This document shows, one piece after another, positions 14,783-23,241 of a DNA stretch of 33,798 nucleotides. The notes under the pieces are model-generated. The model did not search any database. It saw only the letters and a program-made list of their open reading frames with translations, and was not told where the DNA came from. Origin of the DNA: an uncultured Acidimicrobiales bacterium (GTDB taxonomy: Bacteria > Actinomycetota > Acidimicrobiia > Acidimicrobiales > SZUA-35). The stretch's first letter is position 1; each line of letters starts with the position of its first letter. The position numbers and the translations under genes are program-made. The DNA is taken from NCBI GenBank assembly GCA_938021675.1, contig CALIFY010000055.1, positions 1 through 33,798 of the forward strand. Reading direction: 5' to 3'.

Positions 14783-16309
14783 ATGGACTACGAATCGGCT
14801 GATCTCGCAGCACGAGTAGAAGAGGCCGCCATCTATTCTGTCGCCCTTCGAACCTCGCTGACCGCCGCCCCCATCTTGTCCGATCGGCTCGGCAATCGAA
14901 TACTGCTTAAGCGGGAAGACCAGCAGCCGTCGTTCTCATTCAAGATTCGAGGTGCGGCGAACAAGATTCTGTCGTTGCCCGACTCGGAGATCGGCAACGG
15001 AGTGATTTGCAGCTCGGCCGGGAATCATGCGCAGGGAGTCGCGCTCGCTGCGGCCCGTCGTGGTGTTCCGGCCTATGTCGTCATGCCGATCTCAACCCCA
15101 GAGATAAAGGTGCGAGCCGTCGAGTCGTTCGGTGGGAAGGTTGTGCTCCACGGTGAGCACTACGATGACGCCCAGGACTTGGCGACAACGCGCGCCAGGG
15201 AAGAGGACCTGTGCTTCGTTCACCCGTTCGACGATCGAGACGTTATCGTTGGTCAGGGGACGATTGGTCGCGAGTTGCTCGATCAAATCGATAGCGGAAT
15301 CGATGCCCTATTTATCCCTATTGGCGGCGGTGGGTTGGCCGCTGGCGTCGCCACCTATTTGAAGGTTCGTCGGCCGGAGATCGAGATCTATGGGGTTGAA
15401 CCGGTCGACGCCGCCAGCATGTCGGCCGCCTTCGAGGCCGGTGGCCCGGTCACGCTGGCCCAGATCGGCACGTTCGCCGATGGGGTCGCGGTGAAGCGGG
15501 TCGGCGATGAGACATTTCGGTTATGTCGTCAGCATCTCGATGGGATTGTTACCGTCACAACCGACGAGGTGTGTGCCGCTATTCGGGATATTTTCAACGA
15601 CACCCGAACCGTGGTCGAACCGGCCGGGGCACTGGCGGTTGCCGGCATCCGCCGCTTCGTCGAGGACGATTCGGTGATGGGCCGGACGTTGGTCGCCATC
15701 AACTGCGGGGCCAACATGAACTTCAACCGGTTGGGTCACGTGACCGAGCGGACCGCGGTCGGCGATCGAAGAGAGGCCCTGCTGGCGGTCGAGATACCCG
15801 AAGTGCGGGGCAGTTTTTTGAACTTTTGCCAAGCGTTGGGGGAGCGCCACGTAACCGAATTCAACTACCGACGGAATCGGACCGACCGGGCTCGGGTGTT
15901 CGTTGGAATCGAACTGCGTAACGGTGTCGGTGACCGGCACGCAGTCATCGACCAGCTGCGACGCGAGGGATATCAGGTCAAGGATCTCACCGACAACGAG
16001 CTAGCCAAGCTCCACATCCGTCACCTGGCCGGTGGCGCGGTCTCCGATGTTGTCGATGAGCGGGTGTACCGGTTCGAGTTCCCCGAACGACGAGGAGCGT
16101 TGCTGACCTTCCTGGGTTCCATCGGTGTGCAGTGGAACATCACCCTGTTTCACTATCGGAACCATGGCTCAGATTACGGGCGGGTGTTGGTGGCGGTCGA
16201 CGTGCCACCTTCGACCCTCGACCAGTTCCAGCTCCATATCGACGAACTCGGATTCTCGTATTGGGACGAAACCGACAACGACGCATACGACCTGTTCCTC
16301 AAGGGGTAG
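14783..16309 (+). CDS. ilvA: threonine ammonia-lyase, biosynthetic, with two ACT domains
   Basis: This enzyme converts threonine to 2-oxobutanoate, the first step to isoleucine. The N-terminal PLP domain has the Schiff-base Lys54 in SFSFKIRGA, SAGNHAQG at 78-85 and the glycine-rich phosphate loop PIGGGGLAAG. From about residue 330 two ACT-like regulatory domains follow, including ALLAVEIPEVRGSFLNF and the second repeat FEFPERRGALLTF, which normally bind isoleucine and valine. The length, 508 aa, matches the long feedback-regulated form of E. coli IlvA rather than the short catabolic TdcB. GAGGA sits 7 nt before ATG 14783. The structured leader upstream suggests extra regulation at the RNA level. 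Confidence 0.95.
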   Translation: MDYESADLAARVEEAAIYSVALRTSLTAAPILSDRLGNRILLKREDQQPSFSFKIRGAANKILSLPDSEIGNGVICSSAGNHAQGVALAAARRGVPAYVVMPISTPEIKVRAVESFGGKVVLHGEHYDDAQDLATTRAREEDLCFVHPFDDRDVIVGQGTIGRELLDQIDSGIDALFIPIGGGGLAAGVATYLKVRRPEIEIYGVEPVDAASMSAAFEAGGPVTLAQIGTFADGVAVKRVGDETFRLCRQHLDGIVTVTTDEVCAAIRDIFNDTRTVVEPAGALAVAGIRRFVEDDSVMGRTLVAINCGANMNFNRLGHVTERTAVGDRREALLAVEIPEVRGSFLNFCQALGERHVTEFNYRRNRTDRARVFVGIELRNGVGDRHAVIDQLRREGYQVKDLTDNELAKLHIRHLAGGAVSDVVDERVYRFEFPERRGALLTFLGSIGVQWNITLFHYRNHGSDYGRVLVAVDVPPSTLDQFQLHIDELGFSYWDETDNDAYDLFLKG

Positions 16310-16418
16310 GCAAACGGTCTCGCGCTGTGGCTTGGTCTGAACACGATGATCCTGTCGGTCATCGACCCCTAACATCACGCTTACGTCGTCATGATCGACC
16401 GCTGGCATTGTCGACGTT

Positions 16419-17264
16419 ATGAACACCGATCCGGCGACCACTCGTTGCGATAGACGCACCTTCCTCTTTGGCGCGTCAGCCGTCATCCTCAGCGCATGCG
16501 GCGGCGCCGCCCCCGACTCAGACGCCGGCTCGACCGACACAGACGCCGGCTCGATCGATTCCGGTGCCGGTACTGACACGACAACCGACTCCAGGACCGA
16601 CCAATCCAGCGATGTGGAGACCGGCGTCGAGGTGGAAGCACTCTCCCCTTCGACGTTCGAAGGGCTTGCCCTGTGCACGCTGCTCCCGTCGTCGACCCCG
16701 GGACCGTTCCCCTCCCGTGAACTCCTCGACCGTCGCGATATTCATGAGGGCTACCCCGGTCATCCACTTCGGCTCGGCATTCGGGTCGTAGATCAGGGTT
16801 GCCAACCGGTGCCCGACGCGGTGGTGGATATCTGGCACTCCGACGCCACCGGCGACTACTCGGACTATGTCCGTCGAAATAGCGTCAGCGACGACCGCAA
16901 AGATGAAGGTGAAGGCACCACGTTTTGCCGGGGCGCCCAAACCGCCGATGCCGATGGGATCCTCGAGTTCGAAACCATCTATCCCGGGTGGTACGAGGAT
17001 CGGGCCATCCATATCCACGCCACGGTCCACATCGACGACAACCCGGTGTTCACCACCCAGCTCTATTTCGACGAGGCGTATACCGAAGCCGTCCACACCA
17101 CCGGTATATATGCCGAGTCAGGTCCCCCCGACACCGGGTGGGACACAGACCACGTCATTGGCGACCCGGCGACGGATGGCACCGGGATCGTGTTGGCCGC
17201 AGCGGAGACCCGATCCGGGCCCGGCACGCTGGGCTTGGTGAACCTCGGCATCGACCTGGCCTAG
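16419..17264 (+). CDS. Tat-exported intradiol dioxygenase-like lipoprotein
   Basis: The 281-aa product starts with DRRTFLFGASAVILSAC: a twin-arginine-like RRTFL signal with a lipobox (Cys27). An Asp/Ser/Thr-rich linker with AGSTDTDAGSIDSGAG repeats follows to about residue 70. The C-terminal domain has the fold signature of protocatechuate/catechol intradiol dioxygenases. Candidate iron ligands are Tyr147 or Tyr150 (GDYSDY), Tyr192 (GWYEDR), His198 and His200 (HIH), so the iron site looks complete. Export by Tat would fit a protein folded around iron in the cytoplasm. Related secreted proteins are common in actinobacteria but their substrates are mostly unknown; aromatic catabolism genes are absent here. 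Confidence 0.83.
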   Translation: MNTDPATTRCDRRTFLFGASAVILSACGGAAPDSDAGSTDTDAGSIDSGAGTDTTTDSRTDQSSDVETGVEVEALSPSTFEGLALCTLLPSSTPGPFPSRELLDRRDIHEGYPGHPLRLGIRVVDQGCQPVPDAVVDIWHSDATGDYSDYVRRNSVSDDRKDEGEGTTFCRGAQTADADGILEFETIYPGWYEDRAIHIHATVHIDDNPVFTTQLYFDEAYTEAVHTTGIYAESGPPDTGWDTDHVIGDPATDGTGIVLAAAETRSGPGTLGLVNLGIDLA

Positions 17265-17293
17265 TGGCCCCGGCGGTGGGTGTTCGGAGCCGT

Positions 17294-18304
17294 CTACAGC
17301 CAACCGATGGCCAGGGCACCAAAGGCCACGACCCCGATCACGATTCGGTAGTAACCGAACACCTCGAAGCTTCGGTCCTGCAACCACGAAACCATCCACT
17401 TGATCGATGCAAGAGCGGAGAGGAAGGCCACGACGAGGCCGATAGCCGGTGTGAACCAACCGTAGAGGTCGACCAGCTGCCCCCCTTCGGTCAACGCGGT
17501 GACGGCGGTAGCGGCGCCGAGGGTGACCAAGCCGAGCAGGAACGCAAACTCGACAGCGGCCCGGAGTGATAGGCCGACGAGTACCGCGGCAACGATGGTG
17601 ATCAGGCTCCGGCTGACCCCCGGCCACAAGGCGATCGACTGGGCGATTCCGATAATGACGGCATGGCGGGCAGTGATATCGCCCAGGTCGAGCCCGCCTC
17701 GTTCCATCACCCCACTGCGGGTTAAGGCCAAGATGGCGAGCCCGCCCACCAACCATGCGGCGGCGATCGGTCCGATCCCGAACAGTCGATCTCGCACCAC
17801 CCCGATGAGGGCGAGACCGATGATGGCCGTCGGGATAAAGGCCACGATGACGCCGAACAAGACGCGCCGGCCCTCTTCGCTACGCCCCAGCAGCCCATCG
17901 ATCATTTGCCGCACCCGCTGACGGTAGAGCACGAACACCGCCAAAATGGCGCCGGACTGGATACAGATGGCGTAGGTCTCGAGCGCGGTTTCTGCCTGCT
18001 CGGTCTGACCGAGGCCGAGAATCTTGTTGGTGACGAGCAAGTGACCGGTTGAGCTGACCGGAAGGTACTCGGTTAGCCCTTCGACCAGACCGAGGACGAT
18101 GGCCGCCCACACCGACAGTTCGGCGCTTGGGGCAGCAAGATCGGTCGACCCGTCGCCGGTGATGGCGTCCGTTCCTGCTGCCAGCACCGCATCGGCCCAA
18201 CCGGTGATGGCGAGTGCCGCCAGCACGGCCAAGACGAGCAATTGGCGAGTATGTCGATGACCGGCGAACCGGTGCGGGATGGAGAGGCCGCGAGAGCGAA
18301 TCAT
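17294..18304 (-). CDS. uppP: undecaprenyl-diphosphatase UppP with N-terminal extension
   Basis: UppP/BacA recycles the lipid carrier for peptidoglycan synthesis by dephosphorylating undecaprenyl diphosphate. Both family motifs are visible: EGLTEYLPVSSTGHL at 75-89 and PGVSRSLITI in the second half. The core is a normal multi-helix membrane protein. At 336 aa it is about 60 residues longer than E. coli UppP; the extra N-terminus has a hydrophobic segment at about 21-43 ending in AVLAAG, which looks like a signal peptide or extra helix, then an Asp/Thr-rich linker. ATG 18304 has a TAGGTT -10 box 8 nt upstream, so the extension is probably real. The crp-like gene lies upstream on the same strand. 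Confidence 0.92.
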   Translation of the reverse strand: MIRSRGLSIPHRFAGHRHTRQLLVLAVLAALAITGWADAVLAAGTDAITGDGSTDLAAPSAELSVWAAIVLGLVEGLTEYLPVSSTGHLLVTNKILGLGQTEQAETALETYAICIQSGAILAVFVLYRQRVRQMIDGLLGRSEEGRRVLFGVIVAFIPTAIIGLALIGVVRDRLFGIGPIAAAWLVGGLAILALTRSGVMERGGLDLGDITARHAVIIGIAQSIALWPGVSRSLITIVAAVLVGLSLRAAVEFAFLLGLVTLGAATAVTALTEGGQLVDLYGWFTPAIGLVVAFLSALASIKWMVSWLQDRSFEVFGYYRIVIGVVAFGALAIGWL

Positions 18305-18312
18305 GACCGGTC

Positions 18313-18318
18313 AACCTA
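18313..18318 (-). promoter_or_regulatory. -10 box TAGGTT for leaderless uppP
   Basis: On the minus strand TAGGTT is followed by 8 nt and then the uppP ATG, with no ribosome binding site between. The upstream stretch to 18456 also holds two copies of GAGGTTGTNGC (plus strand 18353-18374) and a short GGCGA/TCGCC hairpin at 18361-18375. Confidence 0.5.
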
Positions 18319-18456
18319 GGGAATCGACGTGGGTTTTTGGCGCGTTGGCGGTGAGGTTGTGGCGAGGTTGTCGCCAAGTCTGTCGGCTAGCGCGCTCAGT
18401 GTGATCCTTCTTGGCCCTAGGTCAACACCAAGCGTGGTCATCGGCGGCCCGAAGGT

Positions 18457-19077
18457 CTACAACGCCTCAGGGGTGATAAGCCGGATGCGGCCACGTCGGA
18501 GTTCGAGCACGCCGTCGTCTTGGAGTGCGGTGAGCACACCGTTCGTGGTCGGTCGGGTAGTTCCGGCCAGGGCCGCCACCGTGGCCTGGGTCAGTGGGAT
18601 CTCTTCCCCGAAGAGGGAGCCAAGTTCGGCGAGTCGCCGCCGGACTCGTTCCTCCGCCGGTCGGTGACGGGCCTCGAGGACCAGGTCGTTTAGTTCCCGA
18701 ATCCGGCCATCGAGCAGCCCGACAAGCAGCTGATCGAGTGCCGGTTGGGTTCTGCGGAGCTCCCCGAAGGCGGCGCGGCTGAGGATTCGAACCGTTGTCG
18801 GGGTCAGGGCTCGTGCCGTTGCCCCACGGGCATCGTCGCCAAGCAGCGCTTGTTCGCCGACGATCGAGTCCGGTCCGAGCACGGCTACCGCGACGGTGTC
18901 GCCTTGTTCGGTTACCCGTTCGACCAAAATGTGCCCGTCTTCGATGACATACAGCGCATCGCCGGGTTCGCCTTCCCAAAACAGCACCTCATTGGTGGGA
19001 ACCACCCGGGGCCTCATGATCTGGTCGAGGTGAATTCTGGCCCCATCGTCAAGCCGATCCAGTAGTGCAGCCCACAT
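18457..19077 (-). CDS. Crp/Fnr-family transcriptional regulator
   Basis: This 206-aa protein has an N-terminal cyclic-nucleotide-binding jelly-roll with the phosphate-cassette-like segment GEQALLGDDARGATARA. A dimerisation helix follows, then a C-terminal winged helix at about 135-200 with LTQATVAALAGTTRPTTNGVLTAL as the DNA-binding part. No cysteine cluster for an Fnr-type iron-sulfur centre is present, so it is Crp-like. The ligand may be cAMP or another nucleotide. A TAGGTT box 8 nt before ATG 19077 suggests a leaderless mRNA. Its targets are unknown; the TGTGA/TCACA site at 10542 is a weak candidate. Confidence 0.9.
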   Translation of the reverse strand: MWAALLDRLDDGARIHLDQIMRPRVVPTNEVLFWEGEPGDALYVIEDGHILVERVTEQGDTVAVAVLGPDSIVGEQALLGDDARGATARALTPTTVRILSRAAFGELRRTQPALDQLLVGLLDGRIRELNDLVLEARHRPAEERVRRRLAELGSLFGEEIPLTQATVAALAGTTRPTTNGVLTALQDDGVLELRRGRIRLITPEAL

Positions 19078-19085
19078 GAGGCAGA

Positions 19086-19091
19086 AACCTA
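19086..19091 (-). promoter_or_regulatory. -10 box TAGGTT for the leaderless crp-like gene
   Basis: Minus-strand TAGGTT lies 8 nt before the ATG, the same hexamer and spacing as at uppP. No ribosome binding site intervenes. Confidence 0.5.
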
Positions 19092-19194
19092 GCTGCCCGG
19101 GACCAGAATCCGACCCGCCGAAGACGGTCCGGCGTCAAGAGACGATCCCAGTCGATATCGAGACTCCGGAAGTAGAGATTGAACAGTCGGCCAC

Positions 19195-19200
19195 TACGTT
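19195..19200 (+). promoter_or_regulatory. -10 box TACGTT for the leaderless hisN-like gene
   Basis: TACGTT ends 8 nt before ATG 19209. The spacing fixes the start codon choice against an upstream in-frame start at 19179. Confidence 0.5.
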
Positions 19201-19208
19201 GGGTCGCT

Positions 19209-20057
19209 ATGAGTGAGAGCGCCCCCACCGACGCGGTCGACGCCATGTTCGCCATCGACCCCCATATCGACGCCGTTACGGAATTGGTTCGACGGGTCGG
19301 TGCTCTGTCGCTGCGCTGGTATCGGCGCGTCGAACGTATCGAGAACAAGGACGCTGACCGTCTCGGCGGGGGCTTCGACCCGGTAACCGAAGCTGATCGA
19401 GCGGTTGAAACTGCCCTTCGGGCCGGTCTCGAAGAACGGTTTCCCGATCACGCCGTCTACGGCGAGGAGTTCGGTACGACGGGGAACGGGCCGGTTCGCT
19501 GGACCATCGATCCGATCGACGGCACGCGCTCATTCATCACCGGCCACCCGATGTGGGGAACCCTGCTGGGGTGCCAAATCGAGGGACGTCCGGTGGCCGG
19601 CTGGCTGTACGTGCCGACCCTGGACGAAACCTACGTCGGTCGGGTCGGCCAGGGGACGAGTGGCTCGTCGTCCGCCGTGTTCCACAGCCCCGAAGGCACC
19701 GAGAACCTCGCGGTGTCGACGACCAGCGAGCTTGAACACGCCATCGTCGCCTGTACCCACCCATCGATGTTTGCACCAGGGCCCGAAGCGGACGGTTTTG
19801 GCCGCCTGGCCGACGCGGTGAAGATGGTTCGCTACGGAGGCGATTGTGTCAATTACGGCCTGCTCGCCGCCGGACTTATCGACCTGGTAGTAGAGAACGG
19901 GCTCGCTCCTTACGACATCATTCCCCTCATCCCCATCGTCGAGGCGGCCGGTGGAATGGTGACCGACCTCGAAGGTAACCCTCCGCTCGACGGTGGTTGG
20001 GCGGTGGCTGCTGCGTCACCGGCGCTCCACGAAGCAGCGTTGGCCATGCTTCGCTAG
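19209..20057 (+). CDS. hisN: inositol monophosphatase-family phosphatase, probable histidinol-phosphatase
   Basis: This 282-aa enzyme is of the Mg-dependent IMPase superfamily: VTEADRAVE, GEE (metal Glu86), DPIDGTRSF at 101-109 with Asp101 and Asp104, and GLAPYDIIPLIPIVEAAGG with the fourth metal Asp. The DPIDGTRSF form and the Ala-Pro-Tyr-Asp C-terminal motif are those of actinobacterial HisN histidinol-phosphatases, which act in histidine synthesis. Other phosphomonoesters (inositol or fructose phosphates) remain possible. No other his genes are nearby. The start is supported by the -10 box at 19195. Confidence 0.87.
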   Translation: MSESAPTDAVDAMFAIDPHIDAVTELVRRVGALSLRWYRRVERIENKDADRLGGGFDPVTEADRAVETALRAGLEERFPDHAVYGEEFGTTGNGPVRWTIDPIDGTRSFITGHPMWGTLLGCQIEGRPVAGWLYVPTLDETYVGRVGQGTSGSSSAVFHSPEGTENLAVSTTSELEHAIVACTHPSMFAPGPEADGFGRLADAVKMVRYGGDCVNYGLLAAGLIDLVVENGLAPYDIIPLIPIVEAAGGMVTDLEGNPPLDGGWAVAAASPALHEAALAMLR

Positions 20058-20078
20058 GTCCGAACCGGTTGATCCGGC

Positions 20079-20672
20079 TTACCCGTCGAGGCCCCGCAGG
20101 CCGGACCAGGCGAGGTCGATGATGTCGTCGACCAGTTCGTCCTGGGTGTAGGCCAGGTCGCGGCCACTCGTTCCGGCGTAGCGCATCATGGACTCGGCAA
20201 GCCCGATAACGCCATGAGCCAGGACCTGACGGCGTTGATCGTCGATCGTTGGTACGTCGATCAGGGCGCCGATGGCCTGGGCCAATGATCGCTCGACGGA
20301 CCGAGTGATGGCCGCCCACTCTTCGTCCTGACGGTTAGCGCTGTTGAAGAGGAGCTGGAAGCCGTCGATGTCTTCTGCGACGAACTTGGCGTAGGCCCGA
20401 ATCCCGGCCTCGGCCCGACCCCGCGGCGACGTTGCGGCCGATGCAGCCCCGACCACCGTCGATTGCAGGCGATCGCCGATGTCTTCGAGCACCGTCCGGT
20501 ACAACGCACGCTTTGAGCTGAAGTGTTGGTAGAGGACCGGCTTGGTAACGCCGGCCGACTCGGCGATATCGGCCATCGTCGTCTCATGAAATCCTCGGCC
20601 GGCGAGAACCGAGCGCGCCACTGCGAGCAGCTGGCGACGCCGCTCCGGACCTGGTAGACGCCCTTTCACCAT
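20079..20672 (-). CDS. TetR-family transcriptional regulator
   Basis: This 197-aa repressor-type protein has an N-terminal helix-turn-helix: TMADIAESAGVTKPVLYQHF, followed by SSKRALYRTVLEDI. The C-terminal ligand domain resembles actinobacterial regulators of lipid or efflux genes. It is the third gene of an operon: its ATG overlaps the stop of the 86-aa membrane protein by 7 nt. Its target may be its own operon, but no clear operator palindrome was seen at the 21964-22098 promoter region. Confidence 0.92.
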   Translation of the reverse strand: MVKGRLPGPERRRQLLAVARSVLAGRGFHETTMADIAESAGVTKPVLYQHFSSKRALYRTVLEDIGDRLQSTVVGAASAATSPRGRAEAGIRAYAKFVAEDIDGFQLLFNSANRQDEEWAAITRSVERSLAQAIGALIDVPTIDDQRRQVLAHGVIGLAESMMRYAGTSGRDLAYTQDELVDDIIDLAWSGLRGLDG

Positions 20673-20926
20673 GAGTCCTCACGATCTGCTCGGTTGGCGG
20701 CCTTCACCGCGTAGTGGATGACCATTGCTGGAGCTAGCACGACTGAACCGAGTATGAGACATAGCGTAATCGTCGTGGCGAAGAACCCGGTGAACTCGGT
20801 AAGCAAGGCGGTAAAGAACAGCACGGTGGCCCCGACGAACAACCCCATCCCCACGCGAAGCGCTATCGACGTTTGGCGGGAGATCCTGGCTCGTTTGACC
20901 AGCACCGGGTCAGATGACGGAGTCAT
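20666..20926 (-). CDS. 86-aa membrane protein of unknown function
   Basis: This small protein has a charged N-terminus (DPVLVKRARISRQ) and two hydrophobic helices at about 21-42 and 48-71, then a basic/acidic tail ending ADREDSW. Both ends are fixed by overlaps: ATGA with the glycosyltransferase upstream and 7 nt with the TetR gene downstream, which supports it being real. The frame continues open to 21280, but that part is antisense-like within the glycosyltransferase gene. I recognise no family; it may anchor or assist the glycosyltransferase. Confidence 0.75.
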   Translation of the reverse strand: MTPSSDPVLVKRARISRQTSIALRVGMGLFVGATVLFFTALLTEFTGFFATTITLCLILGSVVLAPAMVIHYAVKAANRADREDSW

Positions 20927-21963
20927 GGCTTCCAGCCTGCCTCTTCGAGGAGCCGTTCCACCTTCTGGGCCATCTGAGTTTCCGAGAGGTGGTCTTCCAC
21001 TATCCGTCGGTTGTGGCTCACGTCGCCCGCCGAGGGATCGGTGAGGGCCCGAGCGATGTCGTCGTGGTCGTCGACGTCGAGCCAGCGAAACCCGAGCTGT
21101 CGAAGCTCGTCGGCCACCGGGTAGCGTCCGACGACCACCGGCCGGCCGTGGATCGCCGCCTCGATGGGGGGATTCCCGAAACCTTCCCAGGTGGAGGGAA
21201 AGACGATGAGATCGCTGGCGGCGTAGAGGTCGGACATCGTCAACGTGTCGCCGTCGATCGGGGTTCGTAGTACCGAGCACTGGGCCGTGGCCACGATGCG
21301 GTCAAGCTCGTCGACGTAACCTTCCTCTGCGGGGCCCGGCAGCCAATAGATCCCGCCGACCCGTTCGGTGATGTTCACCGCCTCCGGGATGTTCTTCCGT
21401 TCGATGGCTCTGACCGGATGGGCTACGAGCCGATCGTGCGACGACAGACCGAGACGTTGTCGGGTCTCCAGCCGGCGGCCGGGGGGCGGATCGAGGTCGA
21501 ACCCGTTGTAGATCGTTGTTGCGGTCAGGCCGCGCTCGGCAAACTGACGTTCGGTCAATCGGTTGATGGTCACGTGGCGCCAGCACCGGTCGTCGGCCGG
21601 TAGCTCGGTGACGTTGGCGAACCGCGTTCGTTGCCACGGGGGGTCGTGGTGGTGAAGCACCGCCGGTCGGTCGGCCAAAATCTCAGCGAGTACCCGGCTG
21701 GCCGGCAGGTTCAGAGGAATGGACAACACGTTCTCCACCAGCACGAGATCGGCCGAGGCCAGAGCGGACGCCAGCTTGTCGCTCTGCGGTGGCGGTTGAT
21801 GATCGATGCCTAGTCCGTCGACGAGGTGGTCGACCGGACCATCGCCGGCCACGGTGTAGGTCGACCAGCCAATGGATTCGAGTGCCCGTTGCCACGAGGC
21901 CGAGACTACGGAGACGCCGTCGGTAAAACCGAGCCGGAATGACACGATGGCGCAACTGCCCAC
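20923..21963 (-). CDS. family 4-like (GT-B) glycosyltransferase
   Basis: This 346-aa retaining GT-B-type glycosyltransferase has an N-terminal acceptor half with VLHHHDPPWQR. The C-terminal donor half includes VAHPVRAIERKN, DLYAASDLIVFPSTWEGFGNP and the EX7E-type motif EGFGNPPIEAA. No membrane segment is seen. GTG 21963 is preceded by TAGATT at 8 nt (leaderless). Its divergent neighbour is a GH63-like glycosidase of the kind acting on mannosyl- or glucosylglycerate, so the pair could make and break the same small glycoside. The donor and acceptor cannot be told from sequence. Confidence 0.85.
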   Translation of the reverse strand: MGSCAIVSFRLGFTDGVSVVSASWQRALESIGWSTYTVAGDGPVDHLVDGLGIDHQPPPQSDKLASALASADLVLVENVLSIPLNLPASRVLAEILADRPAVLHHHDPPWQRTRFANVTELPADDRCWRHVTINRLTERQFAERGLTATTIYNGFDLDPPPGRRLETRQRLGLSSHDRLVAHPVRAIERKNIPEAVNITERVGGIYWLPGPAEEGYVDELDRIVATAQCSVLRTPIDGDTLTMSDLYAASDLIVFPSTWEGFGNPPIEAAIHGRPVVVGRYPVADELRQLGFRWLDVDDHDDIARALTDPSAGDVSHNRRIVEDHLSETQMAQKVERLLEEAGWKP

Positions 21964-21971
21964 GGCCGACC

Positions 21972-21977
21972 AATCTA
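21972..21977 (-). promoter_or_regulatory. -10 box TAGATT for the leaderless glycosyltransferase operon
   Basis: Minus-strand TAGATT lies 8 nt before GTG 21963. It supports the GTG as start. Confidence 0.5.
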
Positions 21978-22085
21978 ACGGAATTCAGGCGTGCACCATC
22001 GGGGGTCGTGTCGGTTGCTCTTACTGGTCGACGAACCGTCCTCGACCTACTGGCCGCTACGAGCCAGCCGACTCGGAGATGGCGG

Positions 22086-22091
22086 TACGAT
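22086..22091 (+). promoter_or_regulatory. -10 box TACGAT for the leaderless glycosidase gene
   Basis: TACGAT ends 7 nt before GTG 22099. The two divergent -10 boxes are about 110 nt apart, so both genes could share a regulator. Confidence 0.5.
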
Positions 22092-22098
22092 CCTGTCG

Positions 22099-23241
22099 GT
22101 GAATGCCGAAGGGTTACGCTCAAGTGTGTTGACCATGCTTGAAGCCGCATGGCGGGAGCCGGGCTATTGCGTCCCGAACCAAGCGGTGTACCCCCATCAG
22201 TGGTTATGGGACTCCTGTTTCCACTCGCTGATCTGGTTGCAGCTCGGCTCCGAACGGGCCCGCACCGAGATCGAGACCTCGTTAGCCCATCAGGGCTCGG
22301 ACGGGTTCGTTCCTCACATGACCTACTGGACCGATGGAGCGGCCGCTGGATTGTGGGGCCGTGAGCGGACGTCCTCGATCACCCAGCCCCCGATGTATGG
22401 CCACGCCATCGCTCAGCTCCTCCGGGGCGGCATGGGGGTGCAGGCCGACACGGTGGCCCGGGCGGTAGCGGGGATCAAGCACCTTCTCGAGGACCGACCA
22501 CGGACCGAGGCCGGGCTCGTCCCCCTCTTCCATCCGTGGGAGAGCGGCTGCGACGATAGTCCCCGTTGGGATGATTGGCTTCCAGATCTGGGTGTGACGA
22601 ACGACGCGAAAGGCGCCCGCCGATCTGCATGGAGAGAGACCAAATCTGAGATGGTGGCGGCTTTGGAGCACTCGACCACCGGAGCGGCGGTCGGGAGTCG
22701 GCGGTTCATCGTCGGCTCGATCGGCTTCAACGCCCTCGTGGCGTGGAACGCACGAGAGCTCCTCGACGTCGTTCCTGCCGAGGCATCGACGCTACGGCCC
22801 GCGGTCGAAGAACTGGCATCGACCGTGGCCGGGCGTTGGGAACCGACCCGCAACACGTGGGTTGATGATGGGCCGGAGTCCGGCCGTTCCCGCACGCTCG
22901 ATGCCATGTTGGCAACACTGGTCGATCCACGAGCAGAGGCGTTCGAGGAACTACTCGATCCGGCCGCCTTCGGCGCACCGTATGGGCCACGAGGCGTTCA
23001 TCGGGCTGAGCCGACCTATGAACCGGATGTGTACTGGCGGGGGCCGGCATGGCCGCAGTTGACCTACCTGATGTGGGTCGCCGCTCGCCGGGCGAAGCGG
23101 GACGACGACGCGCAGCAGCTGTCTACGGCGCTACGAACCGGTGCGGTAACGTCGACGTTGGCCGAATTTTGGAACCCCGAGAGCGGGAGTGGCCGTGGCG
23201 CCGTACCGCAGAGCTGGGCCGGTCTGGCCCTGGTGGTGTGA
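22099..23241 (+). CDS. GH63-like glycoside hydrolase (mannosyl/glucosylglycerate hydrolase type)
   Basis: This 380-aa protein has an (alpha/alpha)6-barrel signature at its N-terminus: PNQAVYPHQWLWDSCFHS, then HQGSDGFVPHMTYW, TQPPMYGHAIAQ, FHPWESGCDDSPRWDD, and VYWRGPAWPQLTYLMW in the C-terminal part. This set is typical of MGH1-like proteins, whose characterised members hydrolyse mannosylglycerate or glucosylglycerate (compatible solutes). There is no signal peptide, so it should act on a cytoplasmic substrate. The GTG at 22099 follows the -10 box; an open frame back to 21991 overlaps the promoter. It is divergent from the glycosyltransferase operon. Confidence 0.82.
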   Translation: MNAEGLRSSVLTMLEAAWREPGYCVPNQAVYPHQWLWDSCFHSLIWLQLGSERARTEIETSLAHQGSDGFVPHMTYWTDGAAAGLWGRERTSSITQPPMYGHAIAQLLRGGMGVQADTVARAVAGIKHLLEDRPRTEAGLVPLFHPWESGCDDSPRWDDWLPDLGVTNDAKGARRSAWRETKSEMVAALEHSTTGAAVGSRRFIVGSIGFNALVAWNARELLDVVPAEASTLRPAVEELASTVAGRWEPTRNTWVDDGPESGRSRTLDAMLATLVDPRAEAFEELLDPAAFGAPYGPRGVHRAEPTYEPDVYWRGPAWPQLTYLMWVAARRAKRDDDAQQLSTALRTGAVTSTLAEFWNPESGSGRGAVPQSWAGLALVV

